NCBI RefSeq assembly: GCF_036898095.1
Contig: NC_090761.1
Span: forward strand, 44,405,486 to 44,469,485
DNA length: 64,000 bases
Reading direction: 5' to 3'
Source: Palaemon carinicauda
Lineage: Eukaryota > Arthropoda > Malacostraca > Decapoda > Palaemonidae
Below are positions 63,540-64,000 of this stretch, piece after piece. The position numbers and the translations under genes are program-made. The notes beneath the pieces are model-generated. The model was not told the DNA's origin. It saw only the letters and a list, made by a program, of their open reading frames with translations, and searched no databases. Each line of letters begins with the position of its first letter. The first letter of the stretch is position 1.

Positions 63540-64000
63540 ATAATAGTATTTTGAGTATGCCTGCATCATTTAACCAGGACGATTTTAAAGGCGAATTTTC
63601 CATCTCTTGAGAAAGTCATATATTATATGTACAAAGTCAGACCGGCTGTTAGCCTTCGTGCAATATTGATCATATCTAACTACTGGAAACCAGGCAATGC
63701 GGTCGTCATGAAGTTATTGTCGGTCTGGCCCAAGGTCGACCCAAATTGGAAAGTGAAAAGCCCTGGGTTTGCAATAGCAAGAGGAATCATTTGAGGTCGC
63801 TGGAGTCTCTCAGAGTGGGTACATTGACCTTAAAATATATTTCATTACATCTTTATGTAACTTAAACATTTATTTTATCCTTCTCGGGTTTCTGATTACA
63901 GGTTTTTCCTCTTATAGACACTTCCACATGTTTCCAGAACCCAAAAATGGATTAAATAATCATCTGTATCCAGGACCAAAAATTAATTATATTTGTTCTT
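63540..64000. other. Unassigned sequence to window end
   Basis: No gene or known repeat supported. Confidence 0.45.

Overview
This 64-kb window is eukaryotic, AT-rich and dominated by repeats. No complete protein-coding gene is recognisable. Dense, long dinucleotide arrays (TC/GA, TA, TG), (ATT)n-tailed retroelement ends and several interspersed repeat families point to a decapod crustacean, probably a shrimp. This is inferred from the style of the repeats, not from a recognised host gene.

Layout. 1-8.7 kb is a transposon graveyard. It holds two copies of a tRNA-derived SINE (222-540; 4603-5060, the second carrying a 135-bp TA array), a perfectly duplicated 84-bp unit inside TA arrays (1414/1601), a decayed LINE reverse transcriptase (2310-3195), a short terminal-inverted-repeat element (3286-3744), and two minus-strand copies of a second LINE family (4119-4404; 6098-8225). 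The larger of these is split by a 664-bp non-LTR element flanked by a 7-bp target-site duplication. About 9.4-9.9 kb is a more GC/CpG-rich stretch with an arthropod-type initiator and a good splice donor. From about 10 kb to the end the plus strand is T-rich, and TC arrays outnumber GA arrays 28 to 5, as expected if the plus strand is the sense strand of a very long intron. A candidate start-codon exon (35294-35350) on the plus strand fits that reading but is unproven.

15.4-16.4 kb carries a plus-strand copy of the 3'-tail element followed directly by a second inverted-repeat element. 28.7-29.4 kb holds the end of a LINE ORF2 joined to the same 3' tail, which links the many (ATT)n-associated repeats (8.5, 11.9, 31.2, 43.8, 44.8, 46.8, 58.3 kb) to this LINE machinery. 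45.1-45.3 kb is a near-perfect inverted repeat with 69-bp arms. 53.4-56.5 kb is a patchwork of TC arrays whose spacers are themselves duplicated, including an approximately 500-bp tandem duplication, one copy of which later received a LINE fragment. The rest is AT-rich unique sequence with scattered microsatellites.

The parts interact mainly as mobile DNA: LINEs supply the machinery, SINE-like elements share their 3' ends, retroelement tails and internal proto-repeats seed microsatellites, and those microsatellites appear to mediate local tandem duplications.
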